The position numbers were made by a program, and so were the translations under genes. A DNA stretch of 8,208 nucleotides, taken from positions 1-8,208 of the forward strand of contig JACQRN010000066.1 in NCBI GenBank assembly GCA_016206515.1, given 5' to 3'. The notes under the pieces are model-generated. The model ran no database searches. It was not told the origin of the DNA and saw only the letters and a program-made list of their open reading frames with translations. Origin of the DNA: Planctomycetota bacterium. Lineage in GTDB: Bacteria > Planctomycetota > SBBH01 > JACQRN01. Of this stretch, positions 6,661 to 8,208 are shown piece after piece. The number at the start of each line of letters is the position of its first letter. Within the stretch, counting starts at the first letter, position 1.

Positions 6661-7392
6661 GTGACGCCGGACGCCTCGCTGAAGTACCGGCGCGTCCTCC
6701 TGAAGATCAGCGGCGAGAGCTTCTGCGCCGCTGGCGGCGCCGGGATCGACGCCGCGCAGGTCGACTGGATCGCCCAGCGGATCCGCCGTGCCCGCCAGGT
6801 GGGTGTCGAACTCGCGGTCGTCTGCGGGGGGGGGAACCTCGTCCGAGGGCGCGAATTCAGCGAGCGCGGCATGAACCGGTCCTCGGCGGATCACATGGGG
6901 ATGCTCGCGACGGTCATCAACGGGCTCGCCCTGCAGGATTCCCTCGAGCGGATGGGGCTCGAGACGAGGGTGATGTCGGCCATCCACATGGAGGACGTCG
7001 CCGAGCCGTACATCCGGCGCCGGGCGATCCGGCATCTCGAAAAGGGGCGGATCATCATCCTCGTCGGAGGGACGGGGAACCCGTTCTTCACGACCGACAC
7101 GACCGCCGCGCTGCGCTCGGCCGAGATCGGGGCGCAGATCCTCCTGAAGGCGACGAAGGTCGACGGGATCTACTCGGCTGATCCGCGCCGCGACGCGGCC
7201 GCGACGCGCTTCGAAAGGCTCGACTACCTGGAGGTGCTCAACCGGCGCCTGGCGGTGATGGATACCACGGCGGTCTCCCTGTGCATGGACAACGCGCTGC
7301 CGATCCTGGTGTTCGACATGTCGGACGCGGACAATTTCGAGCGCGCGGTGCGCGGGGAGCGCATCGGGACCCTCGTCGCCGCCGCGGAGTGA
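6661..7392 (+). CDS. pyrH: UMP kinase PyrH
   Basis: Phosphorylates UMP to UDP with ATP in pyrimidine synthesis; the bacterial hexameric enzyme of the amino-acid-kinase fold. The 243-residue product shows LLKISGES (13-20), CGGGNLVRG (55-63), ADHMGMLATVINGLAL (76-91), the GGTGNPFFTTDTTAALR nucleotide and acceptor region (136-152), LLKATKVDGIYSADP (161-175), and MDTTAVSLCMDN followed by PILVFDM. Length and motifs match the family with nothing missing. GTG 6661 begins 1 nt after the tsf stop; GTG 6652 would add three residues and overlap tsf by 8 nt. CGGGN is encoded across a run of nine Gs (6826-6834), but the frame stays open on both sides. pyrH between tsf and frr is one of the most conserved bacterial gene orders. 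Confidence 0.96.
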   Translation: MTPDASLKYRRVLLKISGESFCAAGGAGIDAAQVDWIAQRIRRARQVGVELAVVCGGGNLVRGREFSERGMNRSSADHMGMLATVINGLALQDSLERMGLETRVMSAIHMEDVAEPYIRRRAIRHLEKGRIIILVGGTGNPFFTTDTTAALRSAEIGAQILLKATKVDGIYSADPRRDAAATRFERLDYLEVLNRRLAVMDTTAVSLCMDNALPILVFDMSDADNFERAVRGERIGTLVAAAE

Positions 7393-7393
7393 C

Positions 7394-7954
7394 ATGGGAA
7401 CGGACGACACCTATCTGGAGGCGGGCGAGAAGATGGGGAGGACCGTGGAGAAGCTGGCCGTGGACCTCAAGGGGGTCCGCACGGGGCGCGCGAGCACGGG
7501 GCTCATCGAGGGGGTCAAGGTCGACTACTACGGGACCCCGACGCCGCTCAAGCAGCTGGCGACCCTCGGCACCCCGGAGGCGCAGATGCTGATGGTCAAG
7601 CCGTTCGATCCGGGGTCGCTCGGCGCCATCGAGAAGGCGAGCCAGAAGGCGGACCTGGGGCTCACCCCGCAGTCGGACGGGAAGGTGATCCGCATCGCGA
7701 TCCCGCCGCTCTCCGCCGAGCGCCGCAAGCAGCTCGCCGGCGTCGTCAAGCAGATGGGGGACCAGATGCGGATGTCGCTGCGCAACATCCGCCGCGATGC
7801 GATCAAGGAGATCGAGGCGTTCAAGAAGGCTGGCGACTGCTCCGAGGACGACGAGACCCGCGGGAAGAAGTCGATCGAGGAACTGTTCCAGGAGCAGGAG
7901 AAGAAGGCGCTGGACCTCGTCGAGAAGAAGCAGGTCGAGATTACGACGGTTTAA
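7394..7954 (+). CDS. frr: Ribosome recycling factor
   Basis: Splits post-termination 70S ribosomes together with EF-G. The 186-residue length is standard. Domain I/II signatures are present in order: RTGRAST (29-35), VDYYGTPTPLKQLA (43-56), the PFDPGSLGAIEKA region (70-82), GKVIRIAIPPLSAERRKQL (96-114), and the conserved MSLRNIRRDA (127-136), whose Arg residues contact rRNA. The acidic turn CSEDDETR (149-156) leads into the last long helix. ATG 7394 lies 1 nt after the pyrH stop with GGAG at 7386-7389, 4 nt upstream. TAA at 7952-7954 is the only TAA stop in the window. This is the last gene on the strand before the structured non-coding tail. Confidence 0.97.
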   Translation: MGTDDTYLEAGEKMGRTVEKLAVDLKGVRTGRASTGLIEGVKVDYYGTPTPLKQLATLGTPEAQMLMVKPFDPGSLGAIEKASQKADLGLTPQSDGKVIRIAIPPLSAERRKQLAGVVKQMGDQMRMSLRNIRRDAIKEIEAFKKAGDCSEDDETRGKKSIEELFQEQEKKALDLVEKKQVEITTV

Positions 7955-7994
7955 ATTGAAAACGCATCCCGCGGACGTCCTGTCCACGGGATGC
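7951..7994 (-). terminator. Hairpin with T-rich tail, reading leftward
   Basis: GCATCCCG (7964-7971) pairs perfectly with CGGGATGC (7987-7994). Inside it, after one C/A mismatch, GGAC (7973-7976) pairs with GTCC (7982-7985), leaving a 5-nt loop: 12 pairs in all. On the minus strand the stem is followed at once by GTTTTCAATTT (7963 down to 7953), a typical intrinsic terminator tail. On the plus strand only TTGAGG follows, so any role in ending the frr transcript would be without a U-tract. A leftward or bidirectional terminator is the best reading. Confidence 0.6.
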
Positions 7995-7996
7995 TT

Positions 7997-8017
7997 GAGG
8001 GCTCCTCGCGCAAGCGC
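7997..8017. repeat. Two small adjacent hairpins
   Basis: GAGG (7997-8000) pairs with CCTC (8004-8007) over a 3-nt loop. Immediately after it, GCG (8008-8010) pairs with CGC (8015-8017) over CAAG. Each is short and could arise by chance in GC-rich sequence; their back-to-back placement between larger stems is the reason for listing them. Confidence 0.35.
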
Positions 8018-8033
8018 TCGTCGCCCTGCCTGC

Positions 8034-8094
8034 GCGCCGGACACCCCATGCGCTCGTGCGTGTCTCGATGGCGCATGGGGACCCGGTCCGGCGC
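8034..8094. repeat. Large nested inverted repeat (9 + 10 bp)
   Basis: The outer arms GCGCCGGAC (8034-8042) and GTCCGGCGC (8086-8094) are perfect complements. The inner arms CCCCATGCGC (8044-8053) and GCGCATGGGG (8071-8080) are also perfect. They are separated by an asymmetric internal loop (one A on the left, ACCCG on the right) and capped by a 17-nt loop at 8054-8070. Nineteen pairs in 61 nt is far more than neighbouring sequence offers. No T-tract follows on either strand, so it is not a simple terminator. It may be part of a structured RNA, a dispersed palindromic element or a protein-binding site. Confidence 0.8.
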
Positions 8095-8100
8095 TCCGGC

Positions 8101-8137
8101 GACCCGGGCCATCCATAGATGGGATGAGAGGCCGGTC
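8101..8137. repeat. Bulged hairpin
   Basis: GACC (8101-8104) pairs with GGTC (8134-8137). After a 2-nt CG bulge, GGCC (8107-8110) pairs with GGCC (8130-8133). ATCC (8111-8114) pairs with GGAT (8122-8125), leaving a GAGA bulge at 8126-8129 and a 7-nt loop. An alternative local fold uses CCATC (8109-8113) with GATGG (8118-8122). The pairing is visible, but its function is unknown. Confidence 0.5.
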
Positions 8138-8141
8138 CCCC

Positions 8142-8172
8142 ATTGCGCAGTACCGCCGAGGCGGGCTGCAAT
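8142..8172. repeat. Bulged hairpin with tetraloop
   Basis: ATT (8142-8144) pairs with AAT (8170-8172), GCAG (8147-8150) with CTGC (8166-8169), and CCGC (8153-8156) with GCGG (8161-8164) around a CGAG loop. Small bulges (GC and TA on the left, G on the right) interrupt the stem. It lies directly after the previous bulged stem and has a similar interrupted architecture. Confidence 0.5.
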
Positions 8173-8182
8173 CTGGGTCGGG

Positions 8183-8200
8183 GTCGCGACGGGCGCGCCC
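8183..8200. repeat. Two abutting perfect palindromes
   Basis: GTCGCGAC (8183-8190) and GGGCGCGCCC (8191-8200) are each self-complementary and lie end to end. The flanking GGGG (8180-8183) can also pair with CCCC (8198-8201). They could be binding sites for dimeric proteins or stems in a larger fold; chance is possible in such GC-rich sequence. Confidence 0.4.
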
Positions 8201-8208
8201 CACAGAGA

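Larger units (their letters stand above)
7955..8208. other. 254-nt non-coding tail rich in inverted repeats
   Basis: No convincing coding frame occurs here. Open frames on the minus strand have no recognisable protein motif, and the longest simply continues as antisense of frr and pyrH. Almost the whole stretch can be paired locally: several hairpins in a row plus two palindromes, described separately. No tRNA, tmRNA, RNase P or SRP RNA signature was recognised on either strand. The gene to the right lies outside the window, so this could be an intergenic structured element, the end of a leftward transcript, or both. Confidence 0.6.

Noticed and set aside
5574..6872. A 432-residue minus-strand open frame across rpsB, tsf and pyrH
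   Set aside because: Its low-complexity composition and full overlap with conserved genes mark it as a shadow frame.
7941..8171. A 76-residue minus-strand frame in the tail as a small gene
   Set aside because: It has no convincing ribosome binding site or motif and runs through the hairpins and terminator into the end of frr.

Overview
This high-GC bacterial window is packed with plus-strand core genes. It holds the 3' end of one gene, eight complete genes with little or no space between them, and a 254-nt non-coding tail. Glycine codons are very often GGG, which gives many runs of 7 to 9 Gs. The order folP-cdaA-cdaR-glmM-pdxJ, the PdxJ route to vitamin B6, and a short single-core EF-Ts suggest a high-GC Gram-negative lineage, possibly one of the former Deltaproteobacteria or a related uncultured phylum. 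That placement is inference; nothing here fixes the taxon.

Layout. Positions 3-317 are the end of folP (folate synthesis). Then come cdaA (c-di-AMP synthase), cdaR (its membrane-anchored YbbR-family regulator), glmM (phosphoglucosamine mutase) and pdxJ (pyridoxine 5'-phosphate synthase). Each of the four junctions from folP to pdxJ is a 4-nt GTGA or ATGA overlap, so these genes are very probably co-transcribed and translationally coupled. dapA (lysine and meso-diaminopimelate synthesis) follows after 11 nt. The cdaA-cdaR-glmM trio joins a second-messenger enzyme to the first committed supply of amino sugar for peptidoglycan, and dapA adds another cell-wall precursor step.

A good sigma-70-type promoter (TTGACG, 17 nt, TACATA) lies just after dapA. 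It probably drives the classic block rpsB-tsf-pyrH-frr: ribosomal protein S2, elongation factor Ts, UMP kinase and ribosome recycling factor. These four genes are separated by 1 nt or overlap by 1 nt.

After frr, 7955-8208 has no recognisable gene but is full of inverted repeats. The first hairpin is followed by a T-rich tract only when read on the minus strand, so it looks like an intrinsic terminator for a leftward transcript. It is followed by a large 9+10-bp nested inverted repeat, two further bulged stems and two perfect palindromes. This tail is the least explained part of the window. I recognise no known RNA family in it. The window is otherwise conserved housekeeping sequence, with no mobile element, CRISPR array, tRNA or rRNA seen.
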